NCBI GenBank assembly: GCA_947179155.2
Contig: OX359264.1
Span: 60,599,202 to 60,663,201, forward strand
Origin: Hedera helix
Lineage: Eukaryota > Streptophyta > Magnoliopsida > Apiales > Araliaceae
Length of the DNA stretch: 64,000 nt
Reading direction: 5' to 3'
Part shown: positions 24,816 to 37,734 of the stretch, one piece after another
Layout of the letters: every line of letters begins with the position of its first letter
How positions within the stretch are numbered: the stretch's first letter is position 1
Program-made: the position numbers and the translations under genes
The notes under the pieces: generated by a model
What the model saw: the letters and a program-made list of their open reading frames with translations, nothing else
What the model was told of the DNA's origin: nothing
Databases searched by the model: none

Positions 24816-25615
24816 GTTAGGCAATCATTTCCTGTATATACTAGTTCCATTAGCTAAAAAATTTTGTTCGTGACAATTTCAATTGATTATAGTTTAAATC
24901 GACACAGTATTTTTAAGTTTATTGTAACAGTTTCATCATAATGTCGCTATTATTAAATCAATACTCACTAATTTTAGGGATAAATTTGAAATTAAAGAAT
25001 ATTTGTAAAAATTTCACATAAAACTCTGTTTGTAGAACAGACGGAGTCTCCCTCTAGAATTTGTTAGAATGACTTAATAAAAATCAAATAATAAAATACC
25101 CATTACCAGTGCTGTTTATGTTAGGAACTCTTGCAAGCATGCTTCTCCAAATCTGGTAACCTTTTACTAGCTAGCAAGGGACATGGAAGTCTTGTTTTTA
25201 TTTTTTTCCTTTCCTCTTTTTACAAAGAACATATGCTTAATTATGGGATGACCTTTTCTTTCGCTCAGTTTTTAATATACTTGGCAGATATTGTACGGAT
25301 CGGGGACTTAGAGGTCATATGGCTGCTGTCTATTGTCATTATTATGACAGTACGGAAACGCATGTGTATGTTTATCGTAAACACCAACACATGGTTTGTT
25401 TTTGTGCGTGTTTATCGTGAACTCCAGAGCACAAGTCGAGGATTACTAAAATGGTTCAAGTTTCACCATGTTCCTATTACTTTGTCCAACTTGGTGACTT
25501 TGTGGAGCTTTTTTTTGTATTAAATTTAAGGATGGTTAGGTTCACTTGACAACTACGAAAAGAAAATTATAAACATTTTATTTTGTTTTTTTATGTTTTC
25601 GACTACATATATGTC

Positions 25616-25763
25616 TTTTGTTTGTTGAAATTAATCAGTAGTTGAGCTCAGTAGGTAATACTCAAATGTCCTGTTTACTTGCTAAAAACTTTTGTTTGTT
25701 GAAATTAATTAGTATTTGAGCTCAGTAGGTAATACTCAAGTGTCTTGTTTACTTGCTTTATAG
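25616..25763. repeat. Tandem duplication, 2 x 74 bp
   Basis: Two neighbouring copies start TTTTGTTTGTTGAAATTAAT and contain TGAGCTCAGTAGGTAATACTC; they differ at only a few positions. Confidence 0.8.
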
Positions 25764-26009
25764 CGAGCGATGACATCAAAAACTTAATTTTTGTAACGAA
25801 TTTTATTGTATTATTAAATATATATTGAAAGAAATTAAGATAAATTAGAAAGAAAATGTAATAGAGGAGATTCTGCATATCATGATTGAACCGATCTTTC
25901 CTTTAATTTTCTTCATTCTGCTGGTTTTGAGAACATATATCATTTGTCAAAATTGAGCAACTTAATTTGGAGCAATAATTTGTTAAAATTTGTGATTTTC
26001 CATCACTTA

Positions 26010-27357
26010 TATAACACTCCCTTCTTGACTAGTGGAAAGGAAAATTACGTACAAAAAAACTCTAAACAGAATATCAAAACAAAAATAAACTCTATTCACG
26101 CTTGCTCTTGAATTCTCTTGCAAATCCTGTCGGAATAAAAAAACAGTATGAGCCAAATGCCCAGTATGAATAAAGATGGCAGAAATAAGAACTGAAATTG
26201 AATAACAAAATTAACTGAGATTAACAAAATCAACTAAACTGAATTACATAATCTTACTGAACTGAACTGAATAACATAATCTACTAAACTGAACTAATCT
26301 ACTGAATTGAACTGATCTACTGAACTGAAATTGATCCACTGAACTGAACTGATTTACTGAACAACATAAAAGACAGAATTGAATGATTGCGTTTATTTCA
26401 TACCAAGCTCGGAATAAAACAGAAATATACCTTATCACAAAGACAAGTCAAAATACTGTCACACAGGCAGACACACATTGGACTACAGATCCAAATGCAT
26501 ACAAAATCAAAAAGGTGTGCTTGGCACTACGAACAACACCAGATCGCAAAATAAAATATTAGGGCCGACCCATACGCCTCCTACAACAAAACACCAAATG
26601 TCCACCGTGGACTTATCACACCACCAAGAAAGGTGTCATGTCTTAGTGCCCAGAAACATGTCTGTGGTACCTCTATAGGTGGTTATAGCTCAGGTATACC
26701 CTACGATACTTTCTAACAAAAATATTATGTCACAATGAATGTGACACAATATCACAAAAGGTGTTTTAATACGCACATATTAAACCAAAATAAATCGACA
26801 CAAAGTATCCTAAATATACTAGCATGTACGTTTCTACAGAATTAAAATAAATACGAGACATGCTTAATAAGTCTAAAGAGTACAAGATAAGTTACGATCT
26901 AAAATCATACAAAACTATCATATACATTTGACTATGAACAATATATCGAGATAATATCCAAATTCTAATGAGAAACAAAACAAACAAATTAAAATCAAAT
27001 GAGTATCGTTGAAAGAGTACGGAATCCGTTCCTGGAACAAGCAATATAATACCCGAAATTATATTGCAAAATTGACTCGTTAAATTCCCTCCATCGGAAC
27101 TAATTAAACATAATAAAAGAATTGAAAAATAAATAGTTAATCAATTAATTAAGTTTTACACATTTTCTTTCTCTGAGACGAATCTGAAATCCTTTCGTTT
27201 CTATACAAAATTCTACCTAAAATTATACATAGATAAATATTCTAATCATGGTAACGTATATATTAATAAATAATAGTATTATTGTTCATTCCGAAATACA
27301 TATAAGTATATTCACAAAAATATTCTTTCCATTTTTTATTTCTATTACAAATAAATA

Positions 27358-27424
<67 letters not shown>

Positions 27425-27821
27425 TTCTATCAAAACTTTAAAGTTACAAAAATACTAATTTAATATTCTAAAATGCTAGTTACTAACAAAGATATACCAA
27501 AATATATTAACTAACAAATTAAATAGCATACAAAATTAAAACTAATACAAAAAATTAAATAATTACACAAAGAAAGAAAAAAAGACATACCCGAAATTAT
27601 AAGGTTCGCAGTCCGCCCACATCCTCGATACTAAAAAATTTAACTAGGGAGATTCTTACTAAAAAGGTCCTTACACAAAAAAGTTTCTTCAAATTGGTAA
27701 AACCTTAATATTTTTGTAAAATAAAACAAAAGGGTGGTCTTTTATATATAGGCTAAGTGGGAAGAGGAGTTAGAAGAGGTTAGCTATGTGGACTTTAAAA
27801 AAAAAAGGGCCGGGTATTACA
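26010..27821 (-). mobile_element. Solo LTR of a Ty3/gypsy element (family C)
   Basis: The minus strand starts TGTAATACCCGGCCC, a common opening of chromovirus LTRs, and ends GGGAGTGTTATA, where a canonical end would be TTACA. ACTTA stands on both sides (26005-26009 and 27822-27826), a perfect 5-bp target-site duplication. A TATA-type stretch (CCTATATATAAAAG on the minus strand, near 27740-27752) fits an LTR promoter. There is no internal coding region, so this is a recombined solo LTR. It contains a degenerate ACTGAACTGA minisatellite (26240-26370) and a TTA microsatellite. Confidence 0.8.
27361..27424. repeat. (TAT)n microsatellite
   Basis: About 21 perfect trinucleotide copies inside the solo LTR. 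Confidence 0.95.
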
Positions 27822-27826
27822 ACTTA

Positions 27827-28209
27827 GCATGACTATCTAAAAAGTTGATTTAAGCTAAGTATTCCGAATTTCAGATATCTGTAAACAAAAACAATTTATA
27901 CGGTACTTAGAAAGAAAATACTATAGCTTCTGATGATAGCATTAAATATTATTCGGTGCTCAAGGTACTTTTCTATTTTTTTTTCTTTGTAGGTAAGGAA
28001 ATCTTACCTTGCTCAATTAGAATTTTGAATTAGCTAAGGATTTACAAAAACTCACACAAGAGTATGAGAACGATTGAGAGTTACCAAGGTAACATGCGAC
28101 AAAACTCTAGATAGCCTTTCTTGTATGTCATGGAGTATGAAGAGAATCAAAATATTTTTCTCTTAAATAAGGGGACTATTTATAAAGGTGGCATGTCTAG
28201 TAAGTGGTC
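27827..28209. other. Spacer between two solo LTRs
   Basis: AT-rich; nothing recognised. Together with 31256-31500 it was continuous DNA before the second solo LTR inserted. Confidence 0.4.
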
Positions 28210-28214
28210 ACGTG

Positions 28215-31200
28215 TGTGACGCCCCCAAATCTGAGCCCACACAGCCCAAACTTGAGTCGTCAAAAGACTACAACAAAATTATTACAATGAAATACAACGT
28301 ACAACAATACAGTGGATAATACAACACAACTAAGTCTTCATTATTATTGTCACACTATTTTATAACACGTGAAGACTATGATAGCTATCCCCGCACTCTC
28401 ACTCCATTCCCCGGCTAGACCCCGTTACGTTCTCATCTCCTGTTGAAAAACAATGGAACGAAAAGAAAGGGTGAGCTCAAATAGCCCAGTAAGAAATATC
28501 ATGACTAAGATAATGACGAATAAATTATCATTAGCCTTCAACAGGTGAGTTCTTGATAGAATACAACAGAATACAAGGTGTATATCAAAAACTGCAGTTA
28601 AATTCTTGAACAATGTTCAGATCAATAATAGCGGCGGAATGAGCGATCTATTAGAAGAATAATGTAGACTATAATGTCCACGCGCTTCTCTTTTTCGTAA
28701 AAACATCATCAACTTTTATCATCTGAAATACCATTAGTCAAGATAATACAAATTCACAGTTCCTGGTCATAATCATGCAAATCAACAGTTCATCTATGCA
28801 TTACGGGCCAAAGAGAACATTCAATATAGCACCAGCGGTCATGATTATACCAGATTCAGCCTTTGGTCATAATCATACCAAACAACAGTTCATCTATGCA
28901 CTACGGGCCAAAGAGAACTTTCAATATAACAACAACGGTCATGATTATACCAGATTCAGCCTTTGGTCATAATCATACCAAACAACAGTTCATCTATGCA
29001 CTACGGGCCAAAGAGAACTTTCACCACGTGTCATAAAAGACACCGAACAGATGTATCGCCTTTAACCTAATATATCGTCTTTAACCTATCATTTGTTCAA
29101 CAAATATATCGTATCTGTGCCCCCGGCCACAGATATTCACAACAACTTGATTCTTGAATATTAATATAAATAACAGTGATACGAATGATGAACAAAAGAA
29201 ACAGGATAAACAATAAGTATCGAAAGTTTACTTTGTACAGATTCAAATAATATCCAAATTGTCAACATGATGTGGAGTGAAATTTAAAAATGTTATTCAA
29301 GATTCTCAGTTCAGAATAACGGTTACAGTTCAATAGAAAGATTCAGAAAATAGAAAGGTTCAGTTGAAATAATGAAGTTCAACTATTATGGAACATATAA
29401 TATTTTCAGGAATTATAGAACCAATAGTTCCATAATAAGTTTCGATTCAGGAGTATGAAAGAAAATAATATCCCTTACCGTATCAAGTTCAAGAGTGTAA
29501 AAAAATGACATTTCTTACAAGTAATAAAAAAATGACATTCCTTACCACAGTAAATTTAAGAGTTTGAAATGAATGGTATTCCTTACCGTAATAAATTTAA
29601 GAGTGTGAAAAGAATAATATTCCTTACCGTAGTAAGTTCAAAAGTGTTAAAAAAATGACATTTCTTACCATAGTAAGTTTAAGAATATGAATGAAAATGA
29701 CATCCCTTACCGTAGTAAGTTCAAGAGTGTAAAAAAATGACATTTCTTACCATAGTAAGTTTAAGAATATGAAGGAAAATGACATCCCTTACCGTAGTAA
29801 GTTCAAGAGTGTAAAAAAATGACATTTCTTACCTTAACACGTGACTGGATATTGATTTAAATGAGATTGATCAACCTATATTTTTATAGTAAAATTAGTA
29901 ATTACCACATATAAATTTCAAAGTGTATGATAACTCGTATAATATGAACTATCAAAATTATATATATTTAACATAATTTTTGTAGTATAATATAACTACT
30001 TTAAAATAGTTTTTAAAATAATATTCCAAAATAAATCTTCTAAATAAAGCTTTTAAAAATGAATCTTCTCAAAGAAGAGTCTTCTAAAGGAAGATTTGTG
30101 AATACCGTGAAAAATAGGAATTTATAAAATTACTACTCTTTAATAAAAGACTTACTTGAAAAATTCCTGCACTCCTTTTGGCTTTCAAACACTCAAAATA
30201 GCCTTACTATTATCAGAGAAAACTCATAAAATTCTTATAGAAAAATTTTATGTTTTAGGTGTGATTTTTCTATTCAGCTGAGCAAGCTATTTATAGGAGA
30301 AAAGAAGTTACTATGCGTGGTAGGTGGCTGTACGCCAATACTGAATTCAGCAGCAACACGCGGGCTGCGCGAAAATTTTTCTTCAGCACGTTTCTGAGAA
30401 AATTTTCTTCCAGTGGGCCCCACCCTACCCCACATGTTTTCTTACTATTCACGTTACTATTCACGTCACTATTCACGTTACTATTTCAAATAGTAAAATT
30501 AATTATTATTTTTTTTTATTTATTTATTTATTCTTCCTGTGAGTCCAACATATAGAATAATGTTACCACAATAATGTAAGAAACACGTTATATATTTTTA
30601 TTAATTTAATAATATAAATTACAGTATATTTGCTACTGTGACAATTATTAGATTCAATAATTTTAAACTACAGTGCACCAACAATTATTGACTCGATGAT
30701 ATGAAATACAGTGTAATGACAATTATTGAATCAATAATGCAAAATACTGTGTAGCAACAATAATTGAATTGATAATATAAAATATTATGCAGTGACAATT
30801 ATTGATGAAATGATGCGTAACAGTTACGGTGTCAATTATCAGAACAATAGTATGAGACACTGTGCAATACCGCGTGCTACTGTAGAGTACCGTGTGCTAC
30901 AGAAAATACCATAAATTACCGTATGCTACTATTCTTTTATCGCCGGTATTTTAACAGTTAACACCGTTGACTATTTTTATTTAAAAAGGTTACTTCTGTC
31001 ATTTTCTATATCCGACAAATATTCCGTTGTGGGGTCCACCAATAATTTGTTATTTCGGCGCCGTCGTACGACACAAATATTCCCTGACAAAACGAATATT
31101 CCCCGACAAAACGAATATTGTCCGACAAAATAAAATTTACACATAACATCCTTAACTTTCAATTTCGTTAATTTAACCACTTACTGTTTCAGGAAAAATA

Positions 31201-31250
31201 TATATGAAGAAAAATTAATTTTTATATTTCATAAAATTCGGGGTCTTACA
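28215..31250 (-). mobile_element. Solo LTR of the family-A Ty3/gypsy element
   Basis: The sequence starts TGTGACGCCCCC and ends GGGGTCTTACA on the plus strand, the same termini as the complete element at 33251-44532, and is similar over most of its length. ACGTG lies at 28210-28214 and again at 31251-31255, a perfect 5-bp duplication. It is 3036 bp, 184 bp shorter than the LTRs of the full copy. Minus-strand TATA box CTATAAATAG lies at 30296-30287. Internal tandem arrays differ from those in the full copy: near 29460-29830 it has about eight copies of a CCTTACC(A/G)TAGTAAGTT type unit. No internal region remains. Confidence 0.92.
29460..29830. repeat. Tandem array inside the solo LTR
   Basis: Units of about 34 and 68 bases built on AATGACATxxCTTACC and GTAGTAAGTTCAAGAGTGT repeat up to the point where the sequence rejoins the full-copy LTR (CTTAACACGTGACTGG). 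Confidence 0.7.
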
Positions 31251-31255
31251 ACGTG

Positions 31256-33166
31256 TCTGGCACATGACTGGGTCACATGTCTGACATGTGACCTCTAGTC
31301 AAATACCAAAAATTCTCTCGTTGCCAAAGCTATTGCGAACCCTAGAGGGCGATGAACCCTAGGGTGCCCTTCGAACTCTTCTTCTTTTGTTCAACTTTTT
31401 TTGATTTTGTCCTTGTTTCATTCGATAACTTAACTCGTATCTAGAAAGAATAATCCATTGGAGCAATTTTTGAGTAGTTGAACTTCTAGTTAGAGGGGGG
31501 GGGGGGGGGGGGGGGGTAACCGAACTCTAAAGGGTCGAACCTTAGAATGACCGAATCCTAAGGGTCTTTCTTTTCTTGTCTATTTCCTATAATTTTTTGT
31601 CTTTATTTAATTATTCAAGTCATGCGTAATTTCTTCGAGTTGATTCTCCCACACGCGTTTCTAATGTACACTTGGGCCTCACATCCTTCTTGACCAATGC
31701 TACGTCTTGAGCCATATAAATCAGTCGGTCTTTATAAATTTAAGTAATGCACTCACAAAGCATATATACTTTTGAAGCTGTTACTATTTGCAATTTTGTC
31801 GTTAATTATTATATTCTTCCTCCATGGCTCAATCCTTTAAAAAAAACTCTCCTTTTGTTTTCAACGCAAGGTCTTTTGTAATGACAATGCTAACTTAAGA
31901 ACTCTAAGAAAATAGTTACGTAAAATGAATTGAAAAGGCTGATCTTGTTCGAACTTAGGATAGAGGGAGTAAATGATTTGTTAGGGTTTTTTTAATGATT
32001 CTATTTAAGGGTGGTAAGATTATAAGTATTACATTAAATAAGTTTATACTAACATTATCCGTTTAATTATTCGTGTCAATATGTTCAACATTAACACTAA
32101 TCGGTTTAACACGTGTTGACCCGTTTATTATTAATAAAAAAAATAAACATTATTCACTTATTTATTGAATAATAATATAATTTATTAATTATAATAAAAT
32201 TTATTTAACAAAATACAAGATAATTTGCTTTAAAAAATAACTAAGAAAGGTAAAATTCAATATTTAAGATAAATTATAATGTTATATCATATTTATTTTT
32301 AAATAATTTTAAATAAACATGTCTAATCGTGCAAATTGTGTATTAACCCGTTGATTATACATGTTTGACCTGTTTAAATTTCATTTTAAACGTGTCAACC
32401 TGTTTATGACATGAAAACTATTTATGTTAAACACTAACACTCTTATTTTATATCATGTTCGTGTCAAATTACTGTGTCGTGTCAATCATTGTCACCTTAA
32501 ATTTATTTCTACCTTCGAGTGCATGTATAACTTTTGGACTATGTTTCAGAATGTTGGATGAAAAATAAATATTGGAAAATACAAATTAAAATAGAAAAAA
32601 AAAATTAAATTTTCATTTAGTGGTACCAAGTTTATAAATGAAAAAAATAAATAAACTTTTATATTTAAATTATTATTTTATTCCTATATTAGTTTTATAG
32701 TGTTAGTAATGTAAATCATATATATGATAGGAAATAAAAATTAAAAAAAAGGTGCTGATGTTACAAAGATTTGGATGGTCAATCAACATATATGTTTACA
32801 CCGTCTTTCGAGGTAAACACTGCAAAAATATAGATTATCTATATTTCTTAGAATATATAATAATTAATAAAAGAAAACGACAAAGAAAAGAGAAAAGGGT
32901 GTTATGGTCATTAAACATTAACTAAACTGTCACTCAACATCGCAATATACGGTGGGCAAAGAAAACTAACAATATTATTCACTTTATTACTCCTATAATA
33001 CTATTATCTTTTCACCCTCCAAATTTTATACTGTCTCCCTCTCCCCTCTTTGCTCACTGTTTACTTGCCTGGCATCACCTCTCGCTCGCTGTTTACTTGC
33101 CTAAAAGCCCTAAACACATGTACACATGATTGGGTAAAAAAATAAGATATGTATACATATATATAG
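31256..33166. other. Intergenic region between solo LTR and MULE
   Basis: Holds a 22-base poly-G run at 31495-31516. A possible decayed AT-rich transposon lies at about 32008-32510 (GGTGGTAAGATT near the left, AATCATTGTCACC near the right), without a clear duplication. No gene recognised. Confidence 0.4.
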
Positions 33167-33250
33167 GAGATGATCTATAGTCACCGCTAACTATAAATCA
33201 TTTTTCAGACAATCCATCTTGAACTGTTTGTTGCAATATTAAAGGACCTA

Positions 33251-36200
33251 TGTGACGCCCCCAAATCTGAGCCCACACAGCCCAAACTTGAGTCGTCAAA
33301 AGACTACAACAAAATTATTACAATGAAATACAACGTACAACAATACAGTGGATAATACAACACAACTAAGTCTTCATTATTATTGCCACACTATTTTATA
33401 ACACGTGAAGACTATGATAGCTATCCCCGCACTCTCACTCCATTCCCCGGCTAGACCCCGTTACGTTCTCATCTCCTGTTGAAAAACAATGGAACGAAAA
33501 GAAAGGGTGAGCTCAAATAGCCCAGTAAGAAATATCATGACTAAGATAATGACGAATAAATTATCATTAGCCTTCAACAGTTGAGTTCTTGATAGAATAC
33601 AATAGACTACAAGGTTTATATCAAAAACTGTAGTTAAATTCTTAAACAACGTTCAGATCAATAATAGCAGCGGAATGAGCAATCTATTAGAAGAATAATG
33701 CAGACTATAATGTCCACTCGCTTCTCTTTTTTGTAAAAATATCATCAACTTTTATCATCTGAAATACCATTAGTCATGATAATAAAAATTCACAGTTCCT
33801 GATCATAATCATGCAGATCAACAGTTCATATTTGCACTACGGGCCAAAGACATTTAATATAACACCAACGGTCATGATTATACCAGATTCAGCCTTTGGT
33901 AATAATCATACCAATCAACAGTTCATCTTTGCACTACGGGCCAAAGATATTCAATAAAGCACCAACGGTCATGATTATACCAGATTCAGCCTTTGGTCAT
34001 AATCATACCAACCAACAGTTCATCTTTGCACTACGGGCCAAAGAGAACATTCACCACGTGCCATAAAAGACACCGAACAGATGTATCGCCTTTAACCTAG
34101 TATATCGCCTTTAACCTATCATCTGTTCAACAATTATATCACATCTGTGCCCCCGGCCACAGATATTCACAACAGCTTGATTCTTGATGATTAATACAAA
34201 TAACAGTGATACAAATGATGAACAGAAGAACAGGATAAACAATAAGTATCAGAAGTTTACTTTGTGCAGATTCAAATAATGTCCAAATTGCCAACATGAT
34301 GTGGAGTGAAATTTAAAAATGATATTCAAGATCCACAGTTCAGAATAACGGTTACAGTTCAATAGAAAGGTTCACGTAAATAGGAAGGTTCAGTTGAAAT
34401 AATGAAGTTCAACTATTATGGAACATATAATATTTTCAGGAATTATAGAAGCAATAGTTCCATAATAAGTTTCGATTTAGGAGTATGAAAGAAAATAATA
34501 TCCCTTACCATAGCAGGTTTGATTAACAAACGATGAAGGAAATTAATATCCCTTACCATAGTAAGTTTGAATAATGGAAGATGAAAAAGATGGTATCCCT
34601 TATGAGTATAAAGGAAAATGATATCACTTACGAATATGGAATAAAAGTGTCATGTGATAATTCGTGTAGACAAATTATTTCCACACGAGACAAATAAAAA
34701 GGGTTATTCACCAACAGGCGATAATCCGCACCGTAAGGTTATTCCCATCAATTTGAATACGAATAGTTATTCACCAAACAGGCGATAATCCGCGCCGTAA
34801 GGTTATTCCCATCAATTTGAATACGAAGAGTTATTCACAAACAGGCGATAATCCGCACCGTAAGGTTATTCTCAAAGATTAATAAGGAATGAATACAAAA
34901 GGTTATTCACCAACAGGCGGTAAACCGCGCCGTAAGGTTATTCCCACAATTTAATACATGGAAGTAAATGGCACAAGAAAGAAACGATATTATTTTCGAG
35001 AATCAAAGAATGATAATCCCTTCAAGTAAGAAAGAAAATAATATCCATTTATGATGATGAAAAGAATGATACCCCTTACCTTAACACGTGACTGGATATT
35101 GATTTAAATGAGGTTGATCAACCTATATTTTTATAATAAAATTAGTAATTTCCACATATAAATTTCAAAGTGTATGATAACTCGTATAATATGAATTATC
35201 AAAATTATATATATTTAACATAATTTTTGTAGTATAATATAACTACTTTTAAATAGTTTTAAAAATAATATTCCAAAATAAATCTTCCAAAGAAAGCTTT
35301 TAAAAATGAATCTTCTTAAAGAAGAGTCTTCTAAAGGAAGATTTGTGAATACCGTGAAAAATAGGAATTTATAAAATTACTACTCTTTAATAAAAGACTT
35401 ACTTGAAAAATTCCTGCACTCCTTTTGGCTTTCAAACTCTCAAAATAACCTTACTATTCTCAGAGAAAACTCATAAAATTCTTATAGAAAAATTTTATGT
35501 TTTAGGTGTGATTTTTCTATTCAGCTGAACAAGCTATTTATAGGAGAAAATAAGGCACTATGCGTGGTAGGTGAACAGAAAAAAAATTCAGCAGAGGCTG
35601 CTGCGCAGCCTCCACCAACCCATTCCCAGCAAACACATTTCTCACATTTCGTGTGGGCCCCACAGTGGGTCCCACATGTTTCTTACTATTCACTTACTAT
35701 TCACGTCACTATTCACGTTACTATTTCAAATAGTAAAATTAATTATTTTATTTTTTTATTTATTCTTCCTGTGAGTCCAACATATAAAATAATGTTACCA
35801 TAATAATGTAAGAAACACGTTACATATTTTTATTAATTTAATAATATAAATTACAGTATATTTGCTACTGTGACAATTATTAGATTCAATAATTTTAAAC
35901 TACAGTGCACCAACAATTATTGACTCGATGATATGAAATACAGTGTAATGACAATTATTGAATCAATAATGCAAAATACTGTGTAGCAACAATAATTGAA
36001 TTGATAATATAAAATATTATGCAGTGACAATTATTGATGAAATGATGCGTAACAGTTACGGTGTCAATAATATGAGACACTGTGCAATACCGTGTGCTAC
36101 TGTAGAATACCGTGTGCCACAATAAAATACCATAAATTACCGTATGCTACTATTCTTTTATCACCGGTATTTTAACAGTTAACACCGTTGACTATTTTTA

Positions 36201-36470
36201 TTTAAAAAGGTTACTTCTGTCGTTTTCTATATCCGACAATTATTCCGTTGTGGGCTCCACCAATAATTAGTTATTTCGGCGCCGTCGTACGGCCCGAATA
36301 TTCCCCGACAAAACGAATATTCCCCGACAAAAAGAATATTGTCCGACAAAATAAAATTTACACATAACATCCTTAACTTTCAATTTTGTCAATTTAACCA
36401 TTTACTGTTTCAGGAAAAATATATATGAAGAAAAATTAAATTTTGTATTTCATAAATTCGGGGTCTTACA
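33251..36470 (-). repeat. Family-A 3' LTR
   Basis: Runs TGTGACG...CTTACA on the plus strand. The minus-strand TATA box CTATAAATAG is at 35543-35534, about 930 bases from the U3 end, leaving a long transcribed R/U5 part. A tandem array lies at 34703-34945 and three copies of an 85-bp unit (CACTACGGGCCAAAG) at about 33800-34045. Confidence 0.95.
34703..34945. repeat. Four-copy tandem array in the LTR
   Basis: GTTATTCACCAACAGGCGAT followed by AATCCGC(A/G)CCGTAAGGTTATTC repeats four times with period 62-72. The same array occurs in the other LTR at about 42765-43010 and is missing from the solo LTR at 28215-31250. Confidence 0.85.
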
Positions 36471-37725
36471 ACCTCCCCTCCTTATGAAATTTCGTCCCCG
36501 AAATTGACGTACCTGGCATTTCGAAGAGGTATGGATACCTAGACTTCATCTCAGATTCTAGCTCCCAGGTCATTTCCTCAATATCTTGGTTCCTCCATAA
36601 AACCTTAACTTGAGGTATAACCTTTGAGCGTAAGATCTGCTCCTTCTTATCTAGGATCTTAACAGGTACCTCCTCATACGTTAAATCTTCTGCTATAACG
36701 TCTGGTTCTAACTCAATGACGTGGTTTGGGTCCTTCACATATTTACGTAACATAGATATGTGAAAAACGTTATGGATGCGAGACATACTTGGTGGTAGGG
36801 CTAGTCTGTAGGCTACGGATCCTACTCGATCGAGGATTTCAAATGGGCCAATAAATCGAGGGTTGAGCTTTCCTCTCTTTCCGAATCTCGTAACTCCTTT
36901 CCATGGAGAAACACGTAAGAATACATGATCTCCGACGTTGAATCTCTCATCTCTCCGATGAAGATCGGCATAACTCTTTTGTCGTTCTTGTGCTGTCTGT
37001 ATTCGTTGTCGGATCATTTGGATCTTTTCAGTCGTCAAGCGTACCAACTCGGGTCCCAACAGTTTTGCTTCTCCTACCTCATTCCAACATACTGGAGAGC
37101 GACACTTGCGTCCATATAAAGCCTCGAATGGAGCCATACCTATACTTGCTTGGTAACTGTTGTTGTAGGAAAATTCCACCAATGGCAAGTACTTATCCCA
37201 ACTTCCTTTGAAATCTAGTACGCAAAGTCTCAAAAGATCTTCGAGGGTCTGGATCGTCCTTTCCGATTGTCCGTCCGTTTGAGGATGGTATGCAGAACTA
37301 AAACGTAGTTCAGTGCCCATAGCTTTTTGTAGACTGATCCAAAAGCGTGAAGTAAATCTAGGATCTCGATCAGAAACTATGGAAACTGGCATGCCATGCA
37401 GTCTCACGATTTCATTTATGTATATACCGGCAAGACGTTCAAGTGAAAAGTTTTCTCGTATAGGCAAGAAATGAGCGGATTTGGTCAATCTATCTACGAT
37501 GTCCCAAATTGCATCTAAGCCTTGAGAAACTTTGGGAAGACCCGTCACGAAATCCATATTGATGTGTTCCCACTTCCATTCGGGAACCTCAAGTGGTTGT
37601 AATGGACCCTTAGGTACTTGATGCTCTGCCTTGACACATTGACAAGTTAGGCACCTTGAGATAAACTCTGCAATCTCCCTTTTCATATTGTTCCACCAAA
37701 ATGTATGTCGAAGATCTCGATACAT
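36466..37725 (-). CDS. Gypsy polyprotein, integrase part (after a nonsense codon)
   Basis: 419 codons in the same frame as the upstream gag-pol part. It carries the CLTCQ zinc-binding half of the integrase N-terminus, the DDE core (acidic residues in INMDFVTG, VSDRDPRF and GQSERTIQT), the GPF/Y-type region (RFIGPFEIL) and a chromodomain-like C-terminus (VLWRNQDIEEMTWE). The usual WVIVDRL is WDIVDRL here. It starts at the first ATG after a TGA, so it is not a natural start; the intact protein would be made from the joined frame. The stop TAA overlaps the LTR end. Confidence 0.9.
   Translation of the reverse strand: MYRDLRHTFWWNNMKREIAEFISRCLTCQCVKAEHQVPKGPLQPLEVPEWKWEHINMDFVTGLPKVSQGLDAIWDIVDRLTKSAHFLPIRENFSLERLAGIYINEIVRLHGMPVSIVSDRDPRFTSRFWISLQKAMGTELRFSSAYHPQTDGQSERTIQTLEDLLRLCVLDFKGSWDKYLPLVEFSYNNSYQASIGMAPFEALYGRKCRSPVCWNEVGEAKLLGPELVRLTTEKIQMIRQRIQTAQERQKSYADLHRRDERFNVGDHVFLRVSPWKGVTRFGKRGKLNPRFIGPFEILDRVGSVAYRLALPPSMSRIHNVFHISMLRKYVKDPNHVIELEPDVIAEDLTYEEVPVKILDKKEQILRSKVIPQVKVLWRNQDIEEMTWELESEMKSRYPYLFEMPGTSISGTKFHKEGRL
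36471..36483 (-). other. Polypurine tract
   Basis: The minus strand reads AAGGAGGGGAGGT directly before the 3' LTR. This is the usual plus-strand DNA primer site of LTR retrotransposons. It also codes the last residues of the polyprotein, whose stop uses the first LTR bases. Confidence 0.85.
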
Positions 37726-37734
37726 CTTGGTACC

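Larger units (their letters stand above)
23953..26004. other. Intergenic region
   Basis: Apart from the SINE-like stretch and the 74-bp duplication listed separately, I see no gene. An open stretch at 25131-25523 has no recognisable similarity or start context. Confidence 0.4.

Noticed and set aside
25131..25523. Open frame of 130 codons
   Set aside because: No similarity recognised, hydrophobic low-complexity make-up and no start context; most likely chance.
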